A stretch of 14,101 bases of DNA from an uncultured Prevotella sp. Its GTDB lineage: Bacteria; Bacteroidota; Bacteroidia; Bacteroidales; Bacteroidaceae. A program made the translations under genes and the position numbers. Shown piece by piece: positions 1-6,250 of the stretch; within the stretch, counting starts at the first letter, position 1; each line of letters opens with the position of its first letter. The notes below the pieces were generated by a model. It did no database searches. It saw only the letters and a program-made list of their open reading frames with translations, and had not been told where the DNA came from. The DNA lies in NCBI GenBank assembly GCA_900770515.1, contig CAAHDP010000258.1, forward strand, positions 1 through 14,101, in the 5' to 3' direction.

Positions 1-1272
1 ATGAAGGGAGTAGCCTCTTTGGTTACAGAATCAGGTGAACCAACTTTCATCGTATTGTCTGCGATGAGCGGTACAACAAACTCTCTCGTTGAGATCTCTG
101 ACTATCTTTACAAGAAGAACCCAGAGGGTGCAAACGAGGTAATCAACAACTTGGAGAAGAAATACATGCAGCACGTGGAAGAGCTCTACTCTACAGATGA
201 GATGAAACAGACCACACGTGAGTTCCTGCAGGGAGAGTTCAACTATCTCCGCTCATTTACCAAGGATCTCTTCACTTCTTTCGAGGAAAAGAGCATCGTA
301 GCTCAAGGTGAGATGATGAGCACCAACATGGTTGTAAACTACTTGAAGGAACAGGGCGTAAAGGCAGTATTGCTCAACGCATTGGATTTCATGCGCACAG
401 ACAAGAATGCAGAACCAGACCCACAGTACATCAAGGAGAAGCTTGCTGCTATCATGGAGGAGAACCAGGGCTATCAGATTTACATCACCCAGGGCTTCAT
501 CTGCCGCAATGCTTACGGTGAGATAGACACCCTCCAGCGTGGTGGTAGCGACTACACAGCATCACTCATCGGTGCAGCTCTCCCAGCTGAGGAGATTCAG
601 ATCTGGACAGATATCGACGGTATGCACAATAACGACCCTCGTATCGTTGAGCACACAGAAGCTGTTCGCCAGCTTAACTTTGAAGAGGCTGCCGAGTTGG
701 CTTACTTCGGTGCAAAGATTCTCCACCCTACCTGCGTACAGCCAGCTAAGTATGCCGGCATTCCTGTACGCTTGAAGAACACCATGGATCCAAAGGCTGA
801 CGGTACCATCATCGACAACGTCATCGTTCGTGGCAAGATCAAGGCTGTTGCTGCCAAAGACAACATCACAGCTATCAAGATCAAGAGTAGCCGCATGTTG
901 CTCGCCACAGGTTTCCTGCGCAAGGTATTTGAAATCTTCGAGAGCTACCAGACTCCAATCGACATGATTGCTACCTCAGAGGTAGGCGTGAGCATGAGTA
1001 TCGACAACGACACTCACCTCAACGACATCGTCAATGAGCTGAAGAAGTATGGTACTGTTACCGTAGATGCAGACATGTGTATCATCTGCGTTGTTGGTGA
1101 CCTGGATTGGAGCAATGTAGGCTTCGAGACCATCGCAACCGATGCATTGAAGAACATCCCTATCCGCATGGTTTCATACGGTGGCAGCAACTACAACATC
1201 TCATTCCTCATCAAGGAGAGAGACAAGAAGCAGGCATTACAGAACTTGAGCAAGGTATTGTTCGAGAAGTAA
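1..1272 (+). CDS. lysC: Aspartate kinase, monofunctional (5' partial)
   Basis: Aspartokinase phosphorylates aspartate in the cytoplasm, the first step toward lysine, threonine and methionine. The visible 423 residues carry the kinase core: an RGGSDYTA motif at about residue 180 and a WTDIDG...NDPR motif at about 202-214. After about residue 285 comes a C-terminal region with two ACT-like regulatory domains, which in this family bind lysine or threonine for feedback control. The N-terminal KFGGTSV nucleotide-binding motif is missing. The first visible codons (MKGVASLV) match a position about 15 residues into the family, so the ATG at base 1 is an internal Met and the gene begins before the window. 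The length fits a LysC-type enzyme; there is no homoserine dehydrogenase fusion. The gene lies 118 bp upstream of lysA on the same strand. The family call is near certain; the isoenzyme type is inferred. Confidence 0.96.
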   Translation: MKGVASLVTESGEPTFIVLSAMSGTTNSLVEISDYLYKKNPEGANEVINNLEKKYMQHVEELYSTDEMKQTTREFLQGEFNYLRSFTKDLFTSFEEKSIVAQGEMMSTNMVVNYLKEQGVKAVLLNALDFMRTDKNAEPDPQYIKEKLAAIMEENQGYQIYITQGFICRNAYGEIDTLQRGGSDYTASLIGAALPAEEIQIWTDIDGMHNNDPRIVEHTEAVRQLNFEEAAELAYFGAKILHPTCVQPAKYAGIPVRLKNTMDPKADGTIIDNVIVRGKIKAVAAKDNITAIKIKSSRMLLATGFLRKVFEIFESYQTPIDMIATSEVGVSMSIDNDTHLNDIVNELKKYGTVTVDADMCIICVVGDLDWSNVGFETIATDALKNIPIRMVSYGGSNYNISFLIKERDKKQALQNLSKVLFEK

Positions 1273-1284
1273 TATACAAGTGAA

Positions 1285-1342
1285 AAACGAAGAGTGAAGA
1301 GTGGAGAATTCGTATGTAATGATTCCTGTCCACTCTTCGTTT
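1285..1342. repeat. Inverted repeat with GAAGAGT heptamers between lysC and lysA
   Basis: A perfect 12-bp inverted repeat (AAACGAAGAGTG at 1285-1296, its complement at 1331-1342) encloses a 34-base loop. The left arm contains two direct tandem copies of the heptamer GAAGAGT (1289-1302). No T-run follows, so it is a poor intrinsic terminator. It may be a partial attenuator or an RNA stability structure between the two lysine genes. It resembles in design the heptamer element at 8121-8212, although the heptamer differs. Confidence 0.6.
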
Positions 1343-1390
1343 GATTTCTAATTTGACTATAAAATAAGATATTAATTTAAACTAAGCGAA

Positions 1391-2548
1391 ATGAAAGGAA
1401 CATTTCCGATTGACAAATTTCAGGAGATACAGACTCCATTCTACTATTATGACACCAATCTGTTGCGCCAAACTTTGAAGACGATTAATGAAGAGGCAGG
1501 AAAACATGAGGGATTTGAGGTACATTATGCCGTGAAGGCAAACGCCAATCCTAAGGTGCTCAACATCATCTGTCAGGCAGGATTGGGAGCCGACTGCGTG
1601 AGCGGAGGAGAGATTCAGGCAGCCATCAAGGCAGGTTTCCCTGCCAACAAGATTGTATATGCAGGTGTAGGCAAGAGTGATTGGGAAATCAATCTCGGTC
1701 TGGAGAAAGGCATCTTCTGCTTCAATGTAGAGAGCATCCCAGAACTTGAGATTATCAATGAACTTGCAGAAAAACAGAATAAGATAGCTCAGGTTTGCTT
1801 CCGCATCAACCCTGATGTGGGCGCTCATACTCATGCCAACATCACAACCGGCTTGGCAGAAAACAAGTTTGGTATCGCTATGCGCGATATGGAGAGCGTT
1901 ATCGAGGAAGCTGCAAAAATGAAGAACATTAAGTTCCTTGGGCTTCACTTCCACATTGGTAGTCAAATACTTGACATGGGTGACTTCGAGGCTCTCTGCA
2001 ACCGAATCAACGAGTTGCAGAACCAGCTGGAAGCTCATCACATCGTGGTCAAGAACATTAATGTTGGTGGCGGTTTAGGTATCGATTATAATCATCCTAA
2101 CCGTGTACCAATCCCTGACTTCAAGGATTACTTTGATACATACGCCAAGAAGTTGAAGTTGCGTGATGGTCAGAAACTCCACTTCGAGTTAGGTCGTGCC
2201 GTAGTAGGTCAGATGGGAAGCCTCATCACCAAGACCCTCTACATCAAGCAGGGTACAGCTAAACAGTTTGCCATCGTTGATGCAGGAATGACTGATTTGA
2301 TCCGCCCTGCCCTCTATCAGGCATATCACAAAATCGAGAATATCTCCAGCGATGAACCAATGGAGACATACGATGTGGTAGGCCCTATCTGTGAATCAAG
2401 CGATGTATTCGCCAAGGCTATCGACTTGAACAAGACCCATCGTGGCGATTTCCTTGCCCTCCGCTCTGCCGGTGCTTACGGTGAGATTATGGCGAGTCAG
2501 TATAACTGTCGCCAGTTGCCAAAGGGTTACATCACAGAAGACTTTTAA
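1391..2548 (+). CDS. lysA: Diaminopimelate decarboxylase
   Basis: LysA is a PLP enzyme that decarboxylates meso-diaminopimelate to L-lysine in the cytoplasm, the last step of the pathway begun by LysC. The 385-aa protein is slightly shorter than the usual 400-420. It shows the fold-III alanine-racemase-like barrel with the PLP lysine in HYAVKAN (K49), HIGSQ at about 188-192, the phosphate-binding GGGLGIDY, the CESSD active-site cysteine (C334), and a late GAYG tyrosine motif. The familiar EPGR signature reads ELGR here (266-269), so the proline is replaced while the Glu and Arg are kept. The start at 1391 gives a natural N-terminus and lies 118 bp after lysC, leaving room for the heptamer hairpin. 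Related ornithine/arginine decarboxylases are the alternative, but the CESSD motif and the neighbour favour LysA. Confidence 0.95.
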   Translation: MKGTFPIDKFQEIQTPFYYYDTNLLRQTLKTINEEAGKHEGFEVHYAVKANANPKVLNIICQAGLGADCVSGGEIQAAIKAGFPANKIVYAGVGKSDWEINLGLEKGIFCFNVESIPELEIINELAEKQNKIAQVCFRINPDVGAHTHANITTGLAENKFGIAMRDMESVIEEAAKMKNIKFLGLHFHIGSQILDMGDFEALCNRINELQNQLEAHHIVVKNINVGGGLGIDYNHPNRVPIPDFKDYFDTYAKKLKLRDGQKLHFELGRAVVGQMGSLITKTLYIKQGTAKQFAIVDAGMTDLIRPALYQAYHKIENISSDEPMETYDVVGPICESSDVFAKAIDLNKTHRGDFLALRSAGAYGEIMASQYNCRQLPKGYITEDF

Positions 2549-2608
2549 AGTCCAATGCAGTTCTCCCTTCAGAAAGGGGCAAAAGCATAAGAAATACGAG
2601 AAAAAGAA

Positions 2609-3766
2609 ATGATGACAATTAGTTTAACAACTATTATAGTAGGCGCAGCAGTGGTTTTATTGGCGGTTCTCGGATCGCTGATAAACCCATTCCTGCGCTC
2701 GCTGCGTTTTCCTAAAACAGAGGAAAATGAGGAAGATACTCCGGTATCCAAAGAACCGATAACAGTAATTATTACCGCTCATGATAATCTGCCCGAACTG
2801 GAACGCAACCTCCCGCTGTTCCTCAAGCAGCAATACGCTGCCGATTATCAGGTCATCGTAGTCTGCCAAAGCACAGATGCAGAAACCCAGGACTATCTCA
2901 AGCGCTTGTCAGCAGAGAATCCTCATCTGTATTATACATACATTCCTGAGAGTTCCCGCTATATGAGCCGCAAGAAATTGCAGATTACGCTCGGTGTAAA
3001 AGCAGCCAAGTATGAATGGATCATCCTCACCGAGCCAAACTGCAAGCCAAAGAACGACAATTGGCTGACAGCCATGTCTCAACACTTCTGTCAATCATGC
3101 AATCTGGTCCTAGGCTATGTAGAACTGGATGAAGAAACCAAAGGAGTCCGCCGCTTCGACAGCATACGCAAGGCATTCTATCTGTTAAGACGTGCCCAGC
3201 ACTCTTATGGCTATCGCAGCCACATGCCAAACGTAGCTTTCCGCAAGAGCCAGTTCATGCAGGAACAAGGCTACCAGGGCAACCTGGAGTATGTACGTGG
3301 AGAATATGATTTCCTTGTCAACAAGTATGGACAACTGGGAGAAACAGCTGTAGTATTGGATAGCGATGCCTGGCTGGTCCGTGACGAACCAACCAACAAG
3401 TCATGGCACAACGCCCACCTCTATCACCTGTCATCACAAAAGAGTTTAGATAGGGCGAAATCGATGCGAACTCTGATGTTCTTCGATCATCTCTTCCCTC
3501 ATCTCAGCCTCATTGCTTCTATTGCAGTATTAGCTTTCGCCATCATCACGCAGGATTGGCTCTTAACGGGAATAACCGGCTTCGCTCTCCTGTTGCTCTT
3601 CCTGCTCCGCATGATCATTGCCATCAAGGCCATCAGGCACTTCGATGATGAGATGAACATCATCAAGTTGCCGTTCTATGAATATGGAATCATTTGGAGA
3701 AACCTCGCCAACAAGATAAGATATTGGCGTGCAGACAAGAATGACTTCACCAGTCATAAACTGTAA
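2609..3766 (+). CDS. Membrane-anchored GT2-fold glycosyltransferase-like protein with eroded motifs
   Basis: This 385-aa protein begins with a hydrophobic anchor (about residues 4-25). A GT-A/GT2 domain follows (PITVIITAHDN at about 51-61), with two hydrophobic segments near the C-terminus (about 295-335). GT2 enzymes of this kind transfer sugars to lipid or envelope acceptors. The fold is recognisable, but key positions look altered. Where a DxD-type motif such as TDADC is expected there is TEPNC (141-145). The acidic acceptor motif reads GEYD (231-234), and around W266 the sequence is SWHNAH rather than a QxxRW-like motif. Catalysis is therefore uncertain; it could be a pseudoenzyme or use a different metal mode. 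It follows lysA by 60 bp on the same strand and precedes another glycosyltransferase-like gene by 77 bp, probably as a pair. The substrate is unknown. Confidence 0.75.
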   Translation: MMTISLTTIIVGAAVVLLAVLGSLINPFLRSLRFPKTEENEEDTPVSKEPITVIITAHDNLPELERNLPLFLKQQYAADYQVIVVCQSTDAETQDYLKRLSAENPHLYYTYIPESSRYMSRKKLQITLGVKAAKYEWIILTEPNCKPKNDNWLTAMSQHFCQSCNLVLGYVELDEETKGVRRFDSIRKAFYLLRRAQHSYGYRSHMPNVAFRKSQFMQEQGYQGNLEYVRGEYDFLVNKYGQLGETAVVLDSDAWLVRDEPTNKSWHNAHLYHLSSQKSLDRAKSMRTLMFFDHLFPHLSLIASIAVLAFAIITQDWLLTGITGFALLLLFLLRMIIAIKAIRHFDDEMNIIKLPFYEYGIIWRNLANKIRYWRADKNDFTSHKL

Positions 3767-3843
3767 GATACAGAAGACAGATTGCGAGAAATGGGATCAC
3801 GAGAGGAAAAACAGAAGTAAAAGATTCTAAAAAAGACACAACC

Positions 3844-4617
3844 ATGAAAGTATATTTGTATATAGCCAAACAGAAGAAGACGCTGAAAATGTACCTCCCA
3901 TACATTGAAGCGCTTGGCAAAAAGCTCGACATCACCCACAATCTGGCAGATGCCGACATCGTTATGATATTGGGAGCATGGACCATGCAGGGAGCACAGC
4001 TTGCCGGAAAATCACGCAAGATGGGCATTCCATACATGGTGTGTCCACTCGGAGACATCTCTGAAAGAAACCGGAAGAATCCTCACCTCAAGCGCAGCCT
4101 CCAGTCGCTCGTGTATCAGAAGACGATGTATCAAAAAGCTGATCTCGTCATCGCCACAACACCGATGGAGAAGAACTATCTCGCCCAGCTGGGCTGGAAC
4201 AAGAACATCGCCCTGATCAGATATTTCGGTTACAGTCATCTCACATCAGAAAGCGCCATGCTGGACAACTGGGCAGACACCAACACCTCTACCCTTTCCG
4301 GTTTTGAACAGCACAAGGCAGAAATGATTGCTGCACAGACCAAGGAACCTATCATCGCTCAAATCCTGCAGATAAAGAGCCGTATGCCTCACCAGAACAT
4401 TCCACAGAACTATCTGGACAGCCTGCATACCTTATTATATGCCGATAATTATGATGAAGATGCCATCAATGAGGAATTGCAGACGCTGAAGCTTTCCGGC
4501 TATGCGGCAGCAGTATTCCAGGCGATGACAGAGAAAACCGGACTTACCGAGGGCTTCATGCCCCTTCCGGCAAAAAAGAGCAGAAAAAGCAAGGAGATAC
4601 TGAAATATGTAAAATAG
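3844..4617 (+). CDS. GT4 N-terminal-domain-like protein lacking the nucleotide-sugar domain
   Basis: The 257-aa product resembles the acceptor-side (N-terminal) Rossmann domain of GT-B/GT4 glycosyltransferases. Supporting segments are an ILGAW segment near residue 42, GIPYMVCPLGDISERN (about 61-76), then a helical KR...YQK stretch and ADLVIATTPMEKNYLAQLGW (about 99-118). An ordinary GT4 protein continues with a second domain of about 180 residues carrying the nucleotide-sugar site. Here residues after about 145 are instead a polar, helix-rich region ending in a basic KKSRKSKE tail, with no GT4 donor motif visible. It is not an obvious frameshift remnant, because the frame stays open and the tail has normal composition. 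No signal peptide or membrane segment is seen. Placement after the GT2-like gene suggests a partner role in glycan assembly, which is inference. Confidence 0.65.
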   Translation: MKVYLYIAKQKKTLKMYLPYIEALGKKLDITHNLADADIVMILGAWTMQGAQLAGKSRKMGIPYMVCPLGDISERNRKNPHLKRSLQSLVYQKTMYQKADLVIATTPMEKNYLAQLGWNKNIALIRYFGYSHLTSESAMLDNWADTNTSTLSGFEQHKAEMIAAQTKEPIIAQILQIKSRMPHQNIPQNYLDSLHTLLYADNYDEDAINEELQTLKLSGYAAAVFQAMTEKTGLTEGFMPLPAKKSRKSKEILKYVK

Positions 4618-4627
4618 GACAAAAGCA

Positions 4628-4790
4628 GAAAAGGGCTACCTTCACAGGCAGCCCTTTCTACATATTATACAAAAACATTATGAATTATTTCTATTAGCGA
4701 ACAAGATTCTTATTTTTCTGATAAGTAACTATTCTATCTAAAAGTCACAATAAACCGAATATATCTTAAGTTTCAAACAACTCTTTATTT
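4628..4790 (-). ncRNA. Candidate small RNA (promoter and terminator without an ORF)
   Basis: A good Bacteroidota promoter at 4798-4828 points left. The hairpin at 4630-4657 would end the transcript about 160 nt later. Within that span the minus strand has no ORF longer than a few codons. The RNA would be AT-rich apart from its terminal hairpin. It does not resemble a 6S RNA (the ends do not pair), a tRNA or tmRNA. This is an inference from signal placement only. Confidence 0.4.
4630..4657. terminator. Hairpin terminator, possibly bidirectional
   Basis: An 8-bp stem (AAAGGGCT at 4630-4637 with AGCCCTTT at 4650-4657) extends by two more GC pairs after one mismatch, with loop TTCACA. It begins 12 bases after the stop of the gene ending at 4617. 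Read on the minus strand the stem is followed by short T-stretches (TTTTCTGCTTTT), so it could also end a leftward transcript starting near 4790. Confidence 0.65.
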
Positions 4791-4797
4791 TCGTTTG

Positions 4798-4828
4798 CAA
4801 AGGTACTACTTTTTCTCAGAATATGCAA
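4798..4828 (-). promoter_or_regulatory. Orphan minus-strand promoter
   Basis: On the minus strand the -7 box is TACCTTTG (plus 4798-4805), with TTG (plus 4826-4828) 20 bp upstream as the -33 element. It is the same type as the promoters at 5641, 9787 and 12442, each of which sits before a gene. This one has no coding sequence downstream. Confidence 0.55.
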
Positions 4829-4948
4829 TACCTAAAAATGGGGGTTTTCACTATTACCTAATAGTAGGTATCAGGAATATGATAAAACGATAAAGTTACG
4901 CCACTTACTGTTTCTGAAATAATAATCTGCCTATTTCTGAATGAAATT

Positions 4949-5079
4949 CACTGAGATACGAAATTACTATACGGAGATATGAAATTATTATACGGAGATA
5001 CAGAGAGAAAATCACAGAGATAGCTTTTTATTTCACAGAGATATCTCAGAAAAGCTCAGAGTTTTCAAGCACAGAGATA
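4949..5079. repeat. Helically phased decamer array (YACNGAGATA)
   Basis: Six decamers of the form YACNGAGATA start at 4949, 4970, 4991, 5013, 5034 and 5070. A degenerate seventh (CTCAGAGTTT) starts at 5055. Successive steps are 21, 21, 22, 21, 21 and 15 bp, close to two helical turns for most. Units 1 and 2 are also near-perfect 21-bp tandem copies (4953-4973 and 4974-4994, two C/T differences). The array lies in the convergent gap and its last copy abuts the terminator of the gene to its right. Confidence 0.75.
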
Positions 5080-5120
5080 AAAAAAACTGCAAGTCAGATA
5101 GGAAATCTAACCTGCAGTTT
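5079..5120 (-). terminator. Intrinsic terminator of the small secreted protein gene
   Basis: On the minus strand an 8-bp stem (AAACTGCA/TGCAGTTT, plus 5084-5091 and 5113-5120), extended by further pairs around mismatches, is followed by a run of eight T (plus 5079-5086, partly in the stem). It lies about 55 bp after the stop of the gene at 5175-5525 and is a convincing rho-independent terminator. Confidence 0.8.
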
Positions 5121-5174
5121 CTATTAAAATCTCTCTCTCAATCTATTTTGATTCTTGAATCTACACCTGAGTAA

Positions 5175-5525
5175 TTACTTCAAACCACGGTTGATGAGTG
5201 TAGCGTTCAAAAGCATCACATACTTGCGATACTGTGTATTGTCGAGGATGCTGTGCATGTACTTCAAATCCTTGATGACAGCCTTGTCAATCATAGCTGC
5301 ACGATCCTCCTTAGATGCTGAAGCAGCATTCATCATGTCTGCTGTGAAGTTCTTGTGAACGTCAGAAACAGCATCAACCTGATCGATATTAAGTGACAAT
5401 GCATCAGCCAAGCTACCCATCTTGATGTTCATGTTGTAAGCTGCTGTTGCGTTTGTAGCCTCTTCTGCTGCAAAAGTAGTTGTCATACTCAACAATGCTA
5501 CTGCTAAAATCATAATCTTCTTCAT
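5175..5525 (-). CDS. Small secreted/periplasmic protein of unknown function
   Basis: This 116-aa protein has a signal peptide (MKKIMILAVALLSMTTTFAAEE, cleavage likely after TFA) and a helix-rich mature part. I do not recognise a defined family. The spacing of L-L-N-I-D-Q-V, M-M-N-A and IL-D-N-T-Q-Y faintly recalls Spy/CpxP-like periplasmic helices, which is weak evidence. The frame is open to an ATG at 5609, which would add 28 residues. I chose 5525 because it places the signal peptide at the N-terminus and is preceded by AAAGGTAAAAAG. The promoter at 5641-5672 gives a leader of about 108 nt, and a strong terminator follows at 5079-5120, so the gene is a monocistronic unit. The mature protein has no cysteine and no predicted membrane segment. 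Confidence 0.8.
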   Translation of the reverse strand: MKKIMILAVALLSMTTTFAAEEATNATAAYNMNIKMGSLADALSLNIDQVDAVSDVHKNFTADMMNAASASKEDRAAMIDKAVIKDLKYMHSILDNTQYRKYVMLLNATLINRGLK

Positions 5526-5560
5526 AATCTTTTTACCTTTCTTTACTTTACGAGTCTCAT

Positions 5561-5583
5561 GGAGCAGATATCCTAATTGCTCC
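5561..5583 (-). promoter_or_regulatory. 5' leader hairpin
   Basis: In the leader of the gene starting at 5525 a 6-bp inverted repeat (GGAGCA at 5561-5566, TGCTCC at 5578-5583) could form a hairpin with an 11-base loop, about 35 nt before the start codon. Its role is unknown; it may stabilise the message or modulate translation. Confidence 0.4.
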
Positions 5584-5640
5584 GTTTCCAGAGAACTCTT
5601 GTTAAACATTATCCTATAGTCTTATTTCTTTAAGACGCTG

Positions 5641-5672
5641 CAAAGATACGAACTTTCTGCCGTGTGCGCAAA
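5641..5672 (-). promoter_or_regulatory. Promoter of the small secreted protein gene
   Basis: On the minus strand this is a full match to the Bacteroidota vegetative consensus: TTTG (plus 5669-5672), 20 bp, then TATCTTTG (plus 5641-5648). Transcription would start near 5634. It drives the gene starting at 5525. Confidence 0.8.
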
Positions 5673-5857
5673 CATTTATTTGTTTTTTTTCAAAAATCCG
5701 TTTATTATTTGACATAAATCAACAAGAGCAGTCTAAAACCAGGAGCAGAAAGTAATTTTTTACAGATTTTAGCTAACAAATTGTAAGATGGTCCAAAATA
5801 ATTAAGGTGGAGAGGAAAATTTCCTTGATTTCTCTTCCATATCCCAATATTTATTTG

Positions 5858-5865
5858 TACCTTTG
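5858..5865 (+). promoter_or_regulatory. -7 box of the 95-aa protein gene
   Basis: TACCTTTG at 5858-5865 matches the -7 consensus and lies 28 bp before the ATG at 5894, giving a leader of about 20 nt. No clear TTTG is seen 19-21 bp upstream, so the -33 element is weak. Confidence 0.65.
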
Positions 5866-5893
5866 CAGAAGTTAAGCAACAAATAAAGAATAA

Positions 5894-6181
5894 ATGGAAC
5901 AACAGACTCACATAGACAAGGCTCTGGCATTTATGGAGAGCTTGGAAAAACTCGGCAACCAACTGAAGGCAGCCGAAGAACAGCAGAAGCATTTCATCGC
6001 CCGCATGCTTGAACTGAAAAAGGCAAATCAGACAGAAAGCGACGAATATGCAGAACTATCCCAAAAGAGCAAGAGCCTGCAAGACATCATAGACAAATGG
6101 CGTCCTATCTATCTGGAGCGCATGGAAATGGTGAAAAGCGTCAGCATTCAAAGACGCCAACGCATGAATAAGAAAAAATAA
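5894..6181 (+). CDS. Small charged helical protein, unknown
   Basis: This 95-aa protein has no recognised family. It is almost wholly helix-forming, rich in Glu, Lys and Gln with heptad-like leucine/isoleucine spacing (about residues 9-70). It ends in a basic RRQRMNKKK tail, and has no signal peptide, membrane segment or cysteine. A short cytoplasmic coiled coil is likely; a nucleic-acid or chaperone-adaptor role would be speculation. It has its own -7 box at 5858. It is followed after 69 bp by the SlyD-like gene on the same strand, with a 9-bp hairpin in the gap, so co-transcription is possible. Good gene-like codon use, promoter and context support it as real. Confidence 0.7.
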   Translation: MEQQTHIDKALAFMESLEKLGNQLKAAEEQQKHFIARMLELKKANQTESDEYAELSQKSKSLQDIIDKWRPIYLERMEMVKSVSIQRRQRMNKKK

Positions 6182-6187
6182 AATCAT

Positions 6188-6213
6188 ATTGCCTATATAT
6201 ATAAATAGGTAAT
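6188..6213 (+). other. Intercistronic hairpin before the slyD-like gene
   Basis: ATTGCCTAT (6188-6196) pairs with ATAGGTAAT (6205-6213) in a 9-bp stem containing one G-T wobble, with an 8-base AT loop. No T-run follows, so it is more likely an mRNA processing or stability structure between two co-transcribed genes than a full terminator. No -7 box is seen in this gap. Confidence 0.4.
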
Positions 6214-6250
6214 AGTATCAAAACAAGATAAAATAAAAACATAAATAATA

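Noticed and set aside
1..3. ATG at base 1 as the true start of aspartokinase
   Set aside because: The N-terminal KFGGTSV motif is missing and the visible sequence aligns with a position about 15 residues into the family, so this is an internal Met.
1341..1350. Possible -7 box (CTAATTTG) upstream of lysA
   Set aside because: It misses the TA of the consensus at the right spacing and has no -33 element. Not strong enough to call a promoter.
1382..2041. 219-codon open frame on the minus strand across lysA
   Set aside because: It lies wholly inside lysA, whose motifs are clear, and its translation shows no family features. It is a codon-bias shadow.
4001..4239. Short open frames overlapping the GT4-like gene on both strands
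   Set aside because: Overlapping frames with unusual composition and no start context. The 257-aa frame explains the region.
4628..4790. 6S RNA or tmRNA reading of the candidate small RNA
   Set aside because: The ends do not pair, there is no central-bubble long hairpin and no tRNA-like acceptor end. Only promoter and terminator placement support it.
4949..5079. CRISPR array reading of the phased repeats
   Set aside because: The repeated unit is only 10 bp (21 bp for two copies) and the spacers about 11 bp, with no cas genes. It does not fit CRISPR dimensions.
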